A stretch of 64,000 nucleotides of DNA from Burkholderia latens (GCF_001718795.1 NZ_CP013438.1:682001-746000); one strand, 5' to 3'. Shown: positions 10,902 through 20,506, counted from the first letter of the stretch. Notes: generated from the sequence alone by a model not told the origin. Made by a program: numbers and translations.

Positions 10902-12368
10902 ATGGACAAAGGCATACTCAAGAACGTTTCGATCAACTTCATCGGGCTGATCCTGCCGACCTTCGTGTCGCTGGTGACGGTGCCCGCGTATATCCATGCG
11001 CTCGGTGTCGAACGCTACGGCGTCGTCAGCCTCGTATGGACGCTGATCGGCTATTTCGGGATCCTCGATCTCGGGATGAGCATGGCCGCGCAGAACCACA
11101 TCTCGAAAGCGCTGGCCAGCGGCGACGCGGACGAAAGCGCGCGCGTGTTCTGGAGCGCGTTCTGGCTGAACCTCGGCACCGGCGTCGCCGGCGGCCTGCT
11201 GATCTATTTCGGCGCGTTCGTCTACACCGCGTATTTCACGAAGGTGTCGGCGGCGATGCAGCACGAGGTGTATCTCGCGCTGCCGTGGCTCGCGCTCGCG
11301 ATTCCGCTCGCGAACGTGTCGTGGGTGTTCGCCGGCGCCATCAACGGCGCCGAGCGGTTCGGCGTGTTCAACACGAACCAGACGATCGGCACGTTCCTGT
11401 TCCAGTTGCTGCCGCTCGGCGCCGCGTGGTGGATCGCGCCGAACCTGCAGACGGTGTTGGCCGCCGCGGTCGTCGCGAGGCTGATCGCGGCGGTGATGCT
11501 CGGTCACGCGAGCATCAAGGTGCTCGGGATCCGGCGCATCGACCCGCCGCAGTGGGGCACCGCAAAGGGGCTGTTCAATTTCGGCGGCTGGATGCTGATC
11601 GCGAGCACGACCAGCATGATCGCGGACACGCTCGACCGCGTGATGCTCGGCGCCGGCATGGGCGCGAAATTCGTCACGTACTACACGGTGCCGCAGAACC
11701 TCGTTACGCGCCTGAACATGTTGCCGAACGCGCTGGTGCGCACGCTGTTCCCGCGGCTGTCGGCGGTCGGCCGCGACCACGCCGATACGCTCGCGCGCCA
11801 GTCGCTCGAATTCCTGAACGGCGTGTTCACACCGGTCGGCATCGTCGCGATCTTCGCGCTCGCGCCGTTCCTCACGCTGTGGGTCGGCGCCGATCTCGCC
11901 GCGCATTCGGCGCCGGTCGGCCGCGTGCTGGTGATCAGCGTGTGGCTCGTCGGTCAGGCGAGCGTCACGCGGATCCTGATCCAGTCGCAGGTCAACCCGG
12001 CACGCGCCGCATTCGCCGGCCTCGTCGAGATGCCGTTTTTCGTCGGCGGCCTGTGGCTCGGCATTCATCACTTCGGCCTGATCGGCGCGGCGGTGGTCGT
12101 CGCGGCGCGCGCGCTCGTCGACTACGGCGTGCTGCTGTACCTGTCGGCGATCCGGATGCGCGCGATCGTGCTCGACATGCTCGCGCATCTCGCCTTCCTG
12201 CTCGCGAGCCTGTTGCTCGCGCAAGCGTGGCCGGGGCTCGGCGAGTCGATCGGGCTCTGCGCGATCGTGCTGGTGCTGAACCTTGCGTGGTCGTTCACGA
12301 TGACGCCGGCACTGCGCGCGCTCGTGCGCGACCTGTTCGTCCGTCTCAATGCGAGGAAAACCATATGA
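10902..12368 (+). CDS. Wzx-type polysaccharide flippase (MOP superfamily)
   Basis: About 488 aa with 12-14 hydrophobic segments. The N-terminus MDKGILKNVSINFIGLILPT is typical of oligosaccharide flippases. Starts further upstream (GTG 10845, ATG 10854, ATG 10890) are possible, but 10902 gives the family start. It would flip undecaprenyl-linked oligosaccharides to the periplasmic face. The stop overlaps the start of the tandem glycosyltransferase (ATGA), so the two are translationally coupled. No Wzy polymerase or initiating transferase is in the window, so the rest of the pathway must lie elsewhere. Confidence 0.83.
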   Translation: MDKGILKNVSINFIGLILPTFVSLVTVPAYIHALGVERYGVVSLVWTLIGYFGILDLGMSMAAQNHISKALASGDADESARVFWSAFWLNLGTGVAGGLLIYFGAFVYTAYFTKVSAAMQHEVYLALPWLALAIPLANVSWVFAGAINGAERFGVFNTNQTIGTFLFQLLPLGAAWWIAPNLQTVLAAAVVARLIAAVMLGHASIKVLGIRRIDPPQWGTAKGLFNFGGWMLIASTTSMIADTLDRVMLGAGMGAKFVTYYTVPQNLVTRLNMLPNALVRTLFPRLSAVGRDHADTLARQSLEFLNGVFTPVGIVAIFALAPFLTLWVGADLAAHSAPVGRVLVISVWLVGQASVTRILIQSQVNPARAAFAGLVEMPFFVGGLWLGIHHFGLIGAAVVVAARALVDYGVLLYLSAIRMRAIVLDMLAHLAFLLASLLLAQAWPGLGESIGLCAIVLVLNLAWSFTMTPALRALVRDLFVRLNARKTI

Positions 12369-14830
12369 ATCGCGATCTGGCGGAACACGCCATCCTGAAC
12401 GTCGCCACGGCCGATGCCGCCGCGGCCGACGCCGGCGGCGCCACCGCGCTGCGCCGTGCCGAACCGGCCGGGCACGCGGGCGTGCGCGGTGCGTCGCGCC
12501 CGGTGCGCGTGGCGATCGTCCACGACTGGCTCGTTACCTATGCCGGCGCCGAGCGCGTGCTCGAACAGATCGTCGCGTGCTTTCCCGACGCGGACCTGTT
12601 CAGCCTCGTCGATTTTCTCGACGACCGCGCGTTCGTGCGCGGCAAGCCGGTGACGACGTCGTTCATCCAGAAGCTGCCGTTCGCGCGCACCAAGTACCGC
12701 AGCTACCTGCCGCTGATGCCGCTCGCGATCGAGCAGCTGGACGTGTCCGGCTACGACCTCGTGATCTCCAGCAGCCATGCGGTTGCGAAGGGCGTGCTGA
12801 CGGGACCGGACCAGGTGCACATCAGCTACGTGCATTCGCCGATCCGCTATGCGTGGGACCTGCAGCACCAGTATCTGGAACAGTCGAACCTCACGCACGG
12901 GCCGAAGTCGCTGCTCGCGCGGATGATTCTTCACTACATCCGCAACTGGGACACGCGCACCGCGAACGCCGTGGACGGCTTCGTCGCAAACTCGGAGTTC
13001 ATCGCGCGGCGCATCCGCAAGGTGTATCACCGCGATGCGGCGGTGATCTTCCCCCCGGTCGACGTCGACGCGTTCTCGCTGAACGAGGTGAAGGACGACT
13101 TCTACCTCACTGCGTCGCGGATGGTGCCGTACAAGAAGATCGACCTGATCGTCGAAGCGTTCTCGCGCACGCCGGAGCGCAAGCTCGTCGTGATCGGCGA
13201 CGGCCCCGAGATGCAGAAGATCCGCGCAAAGGCCGGCCCGAACGTCGAGATCATGGGTTACCAGCCGTTCGCGGTGCTGCACGACCGGATGCGGCGCGCG
13301 AAGGCGTTCGTGTTCGCTGCCGAAGAAGACTTCGGGATCTCGGTGGTCGAGGCGCAGGCGTGCGGCACGCCGGTGATCGCATACGGAAAGGGCGGTGCGC
13401 TCGAGACCGTGCTGGAACCGCGCGCGCACGCGCATCCGACCGGGCTGTTCTTCGACGAGCAGGCGCCGCACGCGATCGTCGCGGCGCTCGACGAGTTCGA
13501 GCGCGCGCCGCAGCGCTTCACGCCGCACGCGTGCCGTGCGAACGCGGAGCGCTTCTCCGCCGACACGTTCCGGCGACGCTTTCTCGACTACGTGGAAGCC
13601 GCGTTGCCCGGCTCGACCGCGCAGCGCGGCACGGCCGCTGCGCCGCTGCCTGCCCCCCGCGGACCGGCGACGCTCGTGCTCGACCAGAGCGGCGTGCTGG
13701 GCGGCGCGGAGCTGTCGCTGCTGGAAATCATGAAGCACATGCGCGCGAACGCGGACGTGCTGCTGTTCGACGACGGGCCGTTCCGTGCGGCGCTCGACGA
13801 GATCGGCGCGCGCGTCGACGTGCTCGACCAGGGCGCGCTCGCGGGCGTGCGCAAGCAAGGTGGCGTGTCGGCCGGCGCGTTGAAGCAGCTGGTCGCACTG
13901 GTGCGCAACGTCGCACGGCGCGCGCGCCGTGCCGAGGTGATCTACGCGAACACGCAGCGCGCGATGGTGGTCGCGGCGCTGGCCGGACGGCTCGCGCGCA
14001 AGCCGGTGGTCTGGCATCTGCGCGACATCGTCAGCGGCGAGCATTTCGGCCGCAAGCAACTGACCGCGATCAAGTACTGTGCGCGGTTCGGCGTTACGCG
14101 CGTGATCGCCAACTCGGATGCGTCGGCGCAGGCGTTCCGCGCGCTGACGGGGTTCACGCCGCAGCACGTCGACGTCGTGTTCAACGGGATTTCGGCAGAA
14201 CCGTTCGATGCGCTCGACGCGGCCAGCCAGGCCGCGCTGCGTGCGCGCTTCGGGCTGCCTGAGCACGCGTGGCTCGTTGGTTCGTTCAGCCGGCTCGCGC
14301 ACTGGAAGGGGCAGCACCTGCTTCTGGAGGCCGCCGCGCGCGATCCCGACATGCACGTGGTGCTGGTCGGCGCGCCGCTGTTCGGCGAAGACGAATACGC
14401 GGCGCAGCTGCACGAGATCGTTGCACGACACGGGATGGATGCGCGCGTGCATTTCCTCGGATTCCAGCGCGACGTGGCAGCGTGCATGAAGGCGGTCGAC
14501 GTGGTCGCGCATACGTCGATCACGCCGGAGCCGTTCGGGCGCGTGATCGTCGAAGGGATGCTCGCTCGGCGGCCGGTGGTCGCGGCGCGCGCGGGCGGAG
14601 TCGTCGAGATCGTCGAAGACGGCGAGAACGGGCTGCTGTGCGAGCCGGGCAACGCGGCCGCGCTGGCCGATGCGCTCGGCCGGCTGAAACACGGCGGCGC
14701 GCTGCGCGAGCGGCTCGTCGCAAGCGGGCGCGCGACCGCCGTGCGCCGGTTCGGCACCGAAACCTACGTGGAGCGCGTCGAGAAGATCCTTGCGGATACG
14801 GCGAAGGCCGCGAAGGCGAAGAAGCGGTAA
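12365..14830 (+). CDS. Tandem two-domain GT4 glycosyltransferase
   Basis: 821 aa, about twice the usual GT4 length. Domain 1 (about 48-410) starts RVAIVHDWLVTYAGAERVLE and has the donor-site E-x7-E region EEDFGISVVEAQACGTPVIA near residue 320. An Ala/Pro-rich linker (about 418-434) joins domain 2 (about 435-815), starting LVLDQSGVLGGAELSLLEI, with EPFGRVIVEGMLARRPVVAA near residue 721. Both domains keep their active-site motifs, so it probably adds two sugars in succession. It starts inside the stop of the flippase gene. An N-terminal extension of about 45 residues is Ala-rich and non-conserved in look. A basic KAAKAKKR tail ends the protein. Confidence 0.85.
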   Translation: MNRDLAEHAILNVATADAAAADAGGATALRRAEPAGHAGVRGASRPVRVAIVHDWLVTYAGAERVLEQIVACFPDADLFSLVDFLDDRAFVRGKPVTTSFIQKLPFARTKYRSYLPLMPLAIEQLDVSGYDLVISSSHAVAKGVLTGPDQVHISYVHSPIRYAWDLQHQYLEQSNLTHGPKSLLARMILHYIRNWDTRTANAVDGFVANSEFIARRIRKVYHRDAAVIFPPVDVDAFSLNEVKDDFYLTASRMVPYKKIDLIVEAFSRTPERKLVVIGDGPEMQKIRAKAGPNVEIMGYQPFAVLHDRMRRAKAFVFAAEEDFGISVVEAQACGTPVIAYGKGGALETVLEPRAHAHPTGLFFDEQAPHAIVAALDEFERAPQRFTPHACRANAERFSADTFRRRFLDYVEAALPGSTAQRGTAAAPLPAPRGPATLVLDQSGVLGGAELSLLEIMKHMRANADVLLFDDGPFRAALDEIGARVDVLDQGALAGVRKQGGVSAGALKQLVALVRNVARRARRAEVIYANTQRAMVVAALAGRLARKPVVWHLRDIVSGEHFGRKQLTAIKYCARFGVTRVIANSDASAQAFRALTGFTPQHVDVVFNGISAEPFDALDAASQAALRARFGLPEHAWLVGSFSRLAHWKGQHLLLEAAARDPDMHVVLVGAPLFGEDEYAAQLHEIVARHGMDARVHFLGFQRDVAACMKAVDVVAHTSITPEPFGRVIVEGMLARRPVVAARAGGVVEIVEDGENGLLCEPGNAAALADALGRLKHGGALRERLVASGRATAVRRFGTETYVERVEKILADTAKAAKAKKR

Positions 14831-14882
14831 GCGGCGGGCTGGGGCGGCGCGCGTCGCGTGTCGCCCGGATCCGCGGAAAACG

Positions 14883-14916
14883 GGCCCTCATGCGGCGTTG
14901 CGCTGCATGAGGGCCT
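14883..14916 (+). terminator. Hairpin after the tandem glycosyltransferase
   Basis: GGCCCTCATGC pairs with GCATGAGGGCC around an 11-nt GC-rich loop, starting about 50 bp after the stop codon. It has no clean T-run (TTCGCGTT follows). It could be a weak or Rho-assisted terminator or an mRNA 3' stabiliser. Confidence 0.5.
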
Positions 14917-14926
14917 TCGCGTTCGA

Positions 14927-15064
14927 ATCGCGCTACGGGAGTCGCACTCCGGGAGTCGCGCTACGGGAGTCGCACTACGGGAGTCGCACTACGGGAGTCG
15001 CACTACGGGAGTCGCACTACGGGAGTCGCACTACGGGAGTCGCGCTACGGGAGTCGCGCTACGG
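14927..15064. repeat. 14-bp tandem repeat array (about 10 units)
   Basis: About ten head-to-tail copies of a 14-bp unit, consensus GTCGCACTACGGGA. Units 4-8 (14969-15038) are identical. The outer units carry C or G changes (CTCCGGGA, GCGCTACGG), the usual pattern of slippage expansion from the centre. It lies between the glycosyltransferase and the acyltransferase genes and outside any convincing gene. The unit length is not a multiple of three, so a reading frame across it changes with copy number. It is not a CRISPR, because there are no spacers. Confidence 0.95.
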
Positions 15065-15148
15065 ACGGCAGGCGCCCGTCGGCGCGCTGCACGGGCTGCG
15101 GTTGCGACGCTGATGCGCGTTCGTCTGCTCACGCAGGTTCCGCACATG

Positions 15149-15180
15149 AAAAACCCCGAGCAACGTGACACTGCTCGGGG
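15149..15180 (-). terminator. Terminator of the second acyltransferase gene
   Basis: On the minus strand CCCCGAGCA (15180-15172) pairs with TGCTCGGGG (15162-15154), followed by TTTTT. It lies 25 bp beyond the stop of the minus-strand acyltransferase. Confidence 0.85.
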
Positions 15181-15204
15181 CGCGTCAGAGTCGAAACGGC
15201 GTGG

Positions 15205-16380
15205 TCACGCCGCCTGTTCGGGCGCGGGCGCGACAACGCGCGCGGGCCGCGCCGGCTTGAGGCTGGCCGACCACATCATCGCCGGGCGTTCGAACAGCCG
15301 GTAGAACACGTACGCGACCGGAATTGCGACGGCCATGAACGCGAGCGACGGCCAGATCGACAGCTGGAGCTCCGAATGGAACAGCACCGAGCCGAGGCAG
15401 ACGAACAGCGGCAGATGGACGAGGTACAGCGAGTAGCTGAAGTCGCCGAACCAGCCGAGCACGCGCAACAGCGGCGTCGGCCGGGGCGGGCACGCAAGCG
15501 CGCGGTACAGGAAGCACGCGAAGCCGGCCGCCCATAGCTGGAACGCGCCGTATTGACCGAAGTGGAATGCACCGCAACCCGCGGCGAGCAGCACGGCGGC
15601 CGCGCCGTACCACGCGCGCGACGGCACGTCGGCCGTGCCGCGCGCGGGCTGCGCGCGCACGTCGGCAATCCACGCGCCGACCGTCCACGACAACCAGTAC
15701 GACGTGAAGAACTGCAGGTCGTGCCGCTCGAGCAGCCATGCCGACGCGACGTTGACGAGCGCGACGGCCGCGACGATGGCCGGCATGCCGATGCGCCGGC
15801 GCAGCGCGAACAACAGCGGATAGATCGCGTAGAACTGCACTTCGAGCGACAACGTCCACAGCGCGCCGTTCGACCCGTACGTGTAACCGGCAACGCCTTG
15901 CAGCGAGAACAGGTTCACGAGGAATGCGCTGAGGCCGACGTCGCGGATCTTGTGGCTGACAGGCGCGATCTGCAGGCTGACCGCATCCATCGCGAGCGTG
16001 AACAGCAGCGCGGCGAGCAATACCGGATAGATGCGCGCGAAGCGGCGCGCCCAGAAGTTGGGCGCATCGAGCCGGTACGCGGGGTCGGCTGCCAGCTTGA
16101 GCGCCGCGTTACGGTGGATGCAGTAGCCGCTGATCACGAAGAAAATCGGCACGCCGGCCGAGCCCCACGCGAACGGAAATGTCAGATAGCCGACGATCAC
16201 GCTCGGGTCGAGTGCGTGGCCGTAGGCCCGATGAAAGCTCTGCATGCCGACCCACACGACCTGGCGGCAATGAAAATAGGCGACGAGCAGCGCCGCGAAC
16301 CCGCGCATCGCGTCGATCACGTGTTCCTTGTGGTCGGCGACGGGCGGCGCAGCCGATGACGATCCGCTGAAAGCTTGCAT
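15205..16380 (-). CDS. Acyltransferase-3 family membrane O-acyltransferase (copy 2)
   Basis: 391 aa from the ATG at 16380, chosen because AAGGA sits six bases upstream. A start 48 bp further up lacks a ribosome site. It has about ten membrane segments with the family motifs HVIDAMRGFAALLVAYFH, VPIFFVISGYCIHRNAAL and FWARRFARIYPVLLAALLF. It resembles OafA/ExoZ-type sugar O-acetyltransferases. It stands alone on the minus strand between the tandem repeat and a small plus-strand gene. The substrate is unknown, and proximity to the flippase and glycosyltransferase suggests the same glycan. Confidence 0.85.
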   Translation of the reverse strand: MQAFSGSSSAAPPVADHKEHVIDAMRGFAALLVAYFHCRQVVWVGMQSFHRAYGHALDPSVIVGYLTFPFAWGSAGVPIFFVISGYCIHRNAALKLAADPAYRLDAPNFWARRFARIYPVLLAALLFTLAMDAVSLQIAPVSHKIRDVGLSAFLVNLFSLQGVAGYTYGSNGALWTLSLEVQFYAIYPLLFALRRRIGMPAIVAAVALVNVASAWLLERHDLQFFTSYWLSWTVGAWIADVRAQPARGTADVPSRAWYGAAAVLLAAGCGAFHFGQYGAFQLWAAGFACFLYRALACPPRPTPLLRVLGWFGDFSYSLYLVHLPLFVCLGSVLFHSELQLSIWPSLAFMAVAIPVAYVFYRLFERPAMMWSASLKPARPARVVAPAPEQAA

Positions 16381-16588
16381 GCGATTCCTTGCGACGGATG
16401 AAGGGGATGGTCCAATCGTAATGCGCAAGAATTCGAGCGAATCAATAAAAAAATCGCACGCGGGAATAATGATATTTCAGATGGTGGTTTTATCCGGACG
16501 TGAAAGCGGTTTCGCGGGCGCTACAATTATTTGCCGATTTTTTTCTGATAGTTTGAAGCTCCGGTTGATTGATGCAAGGAGCGGCAAG

Positions 16589-16732
16589 ATGGACATGCAT
16601 TGGATCGCGAGCGCGGCAGTACTGCTGGTCATGGCCGTGCTGTCGGCGTACCGCGAGGCGCTGAAGAACGAGCCGATTCGCCCCGGCGTCGAGCGGGGCG
16701 GCGTCCCGTATATCGAGGAATTCGATTCGTAA
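16589..16732 (+). CDS. Small single-span membrane protein, 47 aa
   Basis: A short gene with AGGAG eight bases before its ATG. The protein has one hydrophobic segment (about residues 5-21, WIASAAVLLVMAVLSAY) and a charged, Pro/Gly-containing tail ending PYIEEFDS. I do not recognise the family. The upstream 200 bp are AT-rich and may hold promoters for this gene and the divergent acyltransferase. galU follows 229 bp downstream on the same strand. The good ribosome site and membrane pattern make it likely real, but no homology is claimed. Confidence 0.55.
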   Translation: MDMHWIASAAVLLVMAVLSAYREALKNEPIRPGVERGGVPYIEEFDS

Positions 16733-16961
16733 GCAATTGTATCCGGAGAATCGGTAATTTGTTTCTGCTTCGGCAATGGGTTCGGCAATATCGACCGAAT
16801 CGGCGGATTATCCTTTATCCGGAAAACATGGGCATTCGGTCCATATCGAAAATGAGCGGAGTGGAATTGGCCGTGCCGCCGATTCTCGATATGCCGTTCG
16901 GAAAACAATCGTGCCGCGTCGCTGTGCGACGCGGCGCAGTCAACGCAATCAGGATGCGAAC

Positions 16962-17849
16962 ATGTTGAAAGTCACCAAGGCCGTGTTCCCCGTTGCCGGT
17001 CTCGGCACGCGGTTCCTCCCGGCAACGAAGGCGAGCCCGAAGGAAATGCTGCCCGTCGTCGACAAGCCACTGATCCAGTACGCGGTCGAGGAAGCGATCA
17101 ACGCCGGTATCACCGAGATGATCTTCGTGACGGGGCGCAGCAAGCGTGCGATCGAGGATCACTTCGACAAGTCGTACGAGATCGAGGCCGAACTCGAGGC
17201 GCGCGGCAAGGAAAAGCTGCTGGAGCTCGTGCGCGGCATCAAGCCGAGCCACGTGAACTGCTTCTACGTGCGCCAGCCGGAAGCGCTCGGTCTCGGTCAT
17301 GCGGTGCTGTGCGCGGAAAAGCTCGTGCATGGCGAGCCGTTCGCGGTGATTCTCGCCGACGACCTGCTGCACGGCGAGCAGCCGGTGCTCAAGCAGCTCG
17401 TCGACGTGTTCGACCACTATCACAGCTCGGTGATCGGGGTCGAGACGATCGCGCGTGAGGACAGCCGTTCGTACGGCGTCGTCGAAGGCCGCGAATGGGA
17501 AGAGGACATCATCAAGCTGTCGGGCATCATCGAGAAGCCGGCGCCGGAAGATGCGCCGTCGAATCTTGGCGTGGTCGGCCGCTACGTGTTCATGCCGACG
17601 ATCTTCGATCATTTGCGTCGGCTCAAGCCGGGCGCGGGCGGCGAGTTGCAGCTGACGGACGCCGTCCAGTCGCTGCTCGCGAACGAACAGGTGCTCGCCT
17701 ACCGCTATTACGGCACGCGTTTCGATTGCGGCAGCAAGATCGGTTATCTGAAGGCGACCGTCGAGCTCGCGCTCCAGCATCCGGAAGTGAGCCGCGAATT
17801 CGAGGCGTACCTGCGTACCTGTCTGCCCGCGCTGGCTGCTGTCGCATAA
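16962..17849 (+). CDS. galU: UTP-glucose-1-phosphate uridylyltransferase
   Basis: 295 aa from the ATG at 16962, with AGGA upstream. An upstream in-frame start adds non-family sequence. It makes UDP-glucose from UTP and glucose-1-phosphate. The nucleotide-binding signature is [20 protein letters not shown] near the N-terminus, followed by [21 protein letters not shown]-glucose feeds lipopolysaccharide core, exopolysaccharide and UDP-sugar synthesis, which fits the glycan surroundings. A strong terminator follows. Confidence 0.96.
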   Translation: MLKVTKAVFPVAGLGTRFLPATKASPKEMLPVVDKPLIQYAVEEAINAGITEMIFVTGRSKRAIEDHFDKSYEIEAELEARGKEKLLELVRGIKPSHVNCFYVRQPEALGLGHAVLCAEKLVHGEPFAVILADDLLHGEQPVLKQLVDVFDHYHSSVIGVETIAREDSRSYGVVEGREWEEDIIKLSGIIEKPAPEDAPSNLGVVGRYVFMPTIFDHLRRLKPGAGGELQLTDAVQSLLANEQVLAYRYYGTRFDCGSKIGYLKATVELALQHPEVSREFEAYLRTCLPALAAVA

Positions 17850-17893
17850 GCAGCTGCGCTGCTTCGCCGTTTCAGGTGGTGGTTGTTCCGTTG

Positions 17894-17925
17894 GCCCCGG
17901 CCGCTTCGTGCGCCGGGGCTTTTTT
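17894..17925 (+). terminator. galU terminator
   Basis: GCCCCGGC (17894-17901) pairs with GCCGGGGC (17912-17919), followed by TTTTTT. It starts 45 bp after the galU stop. Confidence 0.9.
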
Positions 17926-18374
17926 GCGTGTGGGCGCAGCCGCTGGCGACGGCTGAAACGTGTCAGCGGGTCTGTCGCGTCGATGCGCGACGGCGGCGGT
18001 GGCGGGTCGGATCGAGCCGAACGACGGCGTTCGTGTCGCTTCGTGTGAATCGAGACTGGCTCGCGATCTGGATCGCGATGCGCGACGAGTCGTATCGGGA
18101 AGGCCGTGACGATGAAACCGGCGCCGACGTGCAGGTTGCGTGCGACGGGATCGATCGAACGGCGGCGCGATGGCGTCGGTTTTGGCTCGCGGGTCGTCGA
18201 ATCGCAACGTGCCTCGCCGCCGCCCCGGCGTGTGGCTCGGATGGGAGCGTCGTCTGCCGATACGACGCCCGGTTCGGCACGACGAAATCGCGCGCGCTGC
18301 ACCGGTCCGGCAAGCGGCGTCGCGTGCGGGGCGCCCGTATTGCGCCCGCGTCGTACGCTTGCCATTGCCGGCGT
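17926..18374. other. 450-bp gap with no recognisable gene
   Basis: This GC-rich stretch between the galU terminator and the 3' end of the third acyltransferase holds several overlapping open frames on both strands. None has a ribosome site, family motif or plausible protein composition. I see nothing functional here. Confidence 0.5.
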
Positions 18375-19493
18375 TCAGTGCGGCGACGTGCTCGGACGAG
18401 CGACGAAGTAGCGCGCGAGCATCGCGGCGATCGGCTTCTTGAAGTCGAGGAGACGCTTTTCCAGAAAGCGCCATGACAGGTGGGCCAACCACACGGCGAG
18501 CGCGAACTGCAGCAGTTCGGGCAGCGCCGCGCGCACGATCTCCGGCATCGGCACGTGCGCGAACAGCGCGGGCATCTCGCCGAATCGTGCGGGAATCAGG
18601 TTGTGGAACAGGTAGAAGCCGTAGCTGATCGTGCCGAGATAGACGAGCGGCCCCCAGTCGAGCAGCGTCACCGCAGGATGGTCCGGCTCGGTGACGATCC
18701 ACAACATCAGTGCGCCGAGCGATGCGGAGAGCCCGAGGTCGACGAACCCGGTGACCAGATCCGGCAGCGTCTTGAACGCCGGCAGCGCGAGGAAGAACAC
18801 GACGCCCGCGGCGCCGAGCCACCCTGGCGGAATGCGGCGAACGGCGCCAGGGCCGAGATCGGCGAGCCCCATCGCGCCGATGCCGCCGAGTGCGATCAGT
18901 GCGAAATTCCACGGCGAAAACGCGTAGATCAGCACCGGCGACGCGTCGATCGCATAGAGCGCGAGATGCGCGAGCGCGCACAGCAGGACGGCCGCGACGC
19001 CGAGCGCGACGTGACGCGCGGCGGGCACCGCGAGCAGCGTGAGCGGCGCAATCAGATAGAACTGCTGCTCAACTGCGAGGCTCCAGAAGTGCGACGTGGA
19101 GCCGGGCCAGCCGTCCTTGACGACGCCGATCCAGTAGTTCGACAGGAACGCGGCGTGCCACGCGAGCCCGAGATTGACGCCGCGCTGATAGAACAGCGCG
19201 TGCGCGATCGCGAGGGCGGCGAGCAGCAGGTAGTAGACGGGAAAGATGCGCAGCGCACGCTTCGCGAGGAACAGCGCGAGCGCATGGCGGCGCGTCATCG
19301 TGCCGCTCTCGATTGCCTGACGGTTACGATGCAGTTCGCCGACGATCAGGAATCCGCTGATGAAGAAAAACGTCCACACGCCGAGCTTGCCCACGTCGAC
19401 AGCGAGGACGTGGCCCTTGTGGGACAGGAAAACGAGGATGACGGCGATGGCTCGCAGGCCGTCGAGTCCTTTGACGTATCTGACTTCGCGCAT
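18375..19493 (-). CDS. Acyltransferase-3 family membrane O-acyltransferase (copy 3)
   Basis: 372 aa from the ATG at 19493 (MREVRYVKGLDGLRAIAVI). The open frame extends further upstream but runs antisense to the HU gene and lacks family sequence there. Hallmarks are the KGLDGLRAIAVILVFLSHKG start, WTFFFISGFLIVGELHRN and LFLAKRALRIFPVYYLLLAA, with about ten membrane spans. It is the third such gene within 12.5 kb, so the locus may encode alternative decorations of one surface glycan. Acceptor and acyl donor cannot be inferred. Confidence 0.85.
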   Translation of the reverse strand: MREVRYVKGLDGLRAIAVILVFLSHKGHVLAVDVGKLGVWTFFFISGFLIVGELHRNRQAIESGTMTRRHALALFLAKRALRIFPVYYLLLAALAIAHALFYQRGVNLGLAWHAAFLSNYWIGVVKDGWPGSTSHFWSLAVEQQFYLIAPLTLLAVPAARHVALGVAAVLLCALAHLALYAIDASPVLIYAFSPWNFALIALGGIGAMGLADLGPGAVRRIPPGWLGAAGVVFFLALPAFKTLPDLVTGFVDLGLSASLGALMLWIVTEPDHPAVTLLDWGPLVYLGTISYGFYLFHNLIPARFGEMPALFAHVPMPEIVRAALPELLQFALAVWLAHLSWRFLEKRLLDFKKPIAAMLARYFVARPSTSPH

Positions 19494-19761
19494 GAAGGCA
19501 TCCGGGGCACTGAGCGAGGTCAGTATAGGTGCGCAAATATCGAACGTAATTCGCGTTCGGGCGCGTTTCGACGTATACGTGAAGGCGTTTTTCGATGCTC
19601 GAGCGTCTTCGGAGTCGGTCGCGCGCAACAAAACCTGCGGGAAACCCCGCGAAAACGCATAAAAGTACTCCACGAAGCGCCAAGGCGCTTGTAGAATCCG
19701 GCGTTGAAGCGCGCGCGTTGCACGCTTCGTGTATCCAACGACCACACCTGGTAGGAGAAAC

Positions 19762-20211
19762 ATGGCGACTTCCGCAAAAAAGGTGGCCAAGAAGGCTGCC
19801 GCACCGGCCACCAAGAAAGTGGCTGCCAAAAAGGCTGCGCCCGCGAAGAAAGTAGTGGCCAAGAAGGCTGTCGCGAAGGCAGCACCGGCCGCTCCGACTC
19901 CGCTGAAGGACAAGTTCACGAAGGCATCGCTCGCAACGCACATCGCTGAGCGCGCAGCTGTCGAAGTGAAGGCGGTCAAGGCAGTGCTCGCCGCACTCGA
20001 GAACGTCGTGCTGGGCTCGGTTCACAAGAAGGGCGCAGGCGAGTTCACGCTGCCGGGTCTGCTGAAGATCACGGCGCAAGTCGTGCCGGCGAAGAAGAAG
20101 CGCTTCGGCAAGGATCCGTTCACGGGCGAAGAGCGCTGGTTCCCGGCAAAGCCGGCCAGCGTGCGCGTGAAGGCACGTGCGCTGAAGAAGCTGAAGGACG
20201 CAGCGGCGTAA
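19762..20211 (+). CDS. HU-family DNA-binding protein with histone H1-like Lys/Ala tail
   Basis: 149 aa. The first about 48 residues are a low-complexity Lys/Ala/Pro tail (KKVAKKAAAPATKKVAAKK type) like histone H1 C-termini. The rest is an HU/IHF fold: KDKFTKASLATHIAERAAV, KAVLAALENVVLGSVHKKG and the DNA-arm region LLKITAQVVPAKKKRFGKDP. HU with an N-terminal H1-like tail is known in Burkholderia and related betaproteobacteria. It probably compacts the nucleoid. The ribosome site is GGAG, six bases before the ATG at 19762. A strong terminator follows. Confidence 0.9.
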   Translation: MATSAKKVAKKAAAPATKKVAAKKAAPAKKVVAKKAVAKAAPAAPTPLKDKFTKASLATHIAERAAVEVKAVKAVLAALENVVLGSVHKKGAGEFTLPGLLKITAQVVPAKKKRFGKDPFTGEERWFPAKPASVRVKARALKKLKDAAA

Positions 20212-20263
20212 TGCCGCGCGTTGGCCGCCGCATGCATGCCGGCGGCCAGCGCGATGTCCGACG

Positions 20264-20296
20264 ATCCCCGTACGCGAACGCGTGCGGGGATTTTTA
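20264..20296 (+). terminator. Terminator of the HU-like gene
   Basis: ATCCCCG-T-ACGCG pairs with CGCGT-G-CGGGGAT (20264-20291) around a two-base loop, ending in TTTTT. It lies 52 bp after the stop codon. Confidence 0.88.
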
Positions 20297-20506
20297 CATG
20301 GCAGCGCAACGCGCGAGCTCACGCGGCGCGGTGGCGGCGCGAGGCGCCCCGCATCCGGTGGCGTCAGGTCGTGCCGACAGGTGAGAGGATCGTCGTGTTC
20401 ATGTTCATGCCGATGCTCGACTCGACAGCGTCGCGTATTGCGCGCATCTCGCGTGGACCTCAGGCGATGTGATGAACGTCGACGCGCAGAGCGCCGACAG
20501 CGGACA

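Noticed and set aside
10865-12364. N-terminal 500 codons of the long frame that ends at 14830
   Set aside because: This part is an out-of-frame shadow of the flippase gene. Family sequence of the glycosyltransferase begins only after the ATG at 12365.
14927-15064. CRISPR array
   Set aside because: The 14-bp units are directly adjacent with no spacers, and no cas genes are in the window. It is a tandem repeat.
14790-15304. Plus-strand frames through the tandem repeat (GSRTTGVALRESHY repeats)
   Set aside because: The repeated peptide follows from the repeat DNA. The unit length changes the frame with copy number, and there is no start with a ribosome site.
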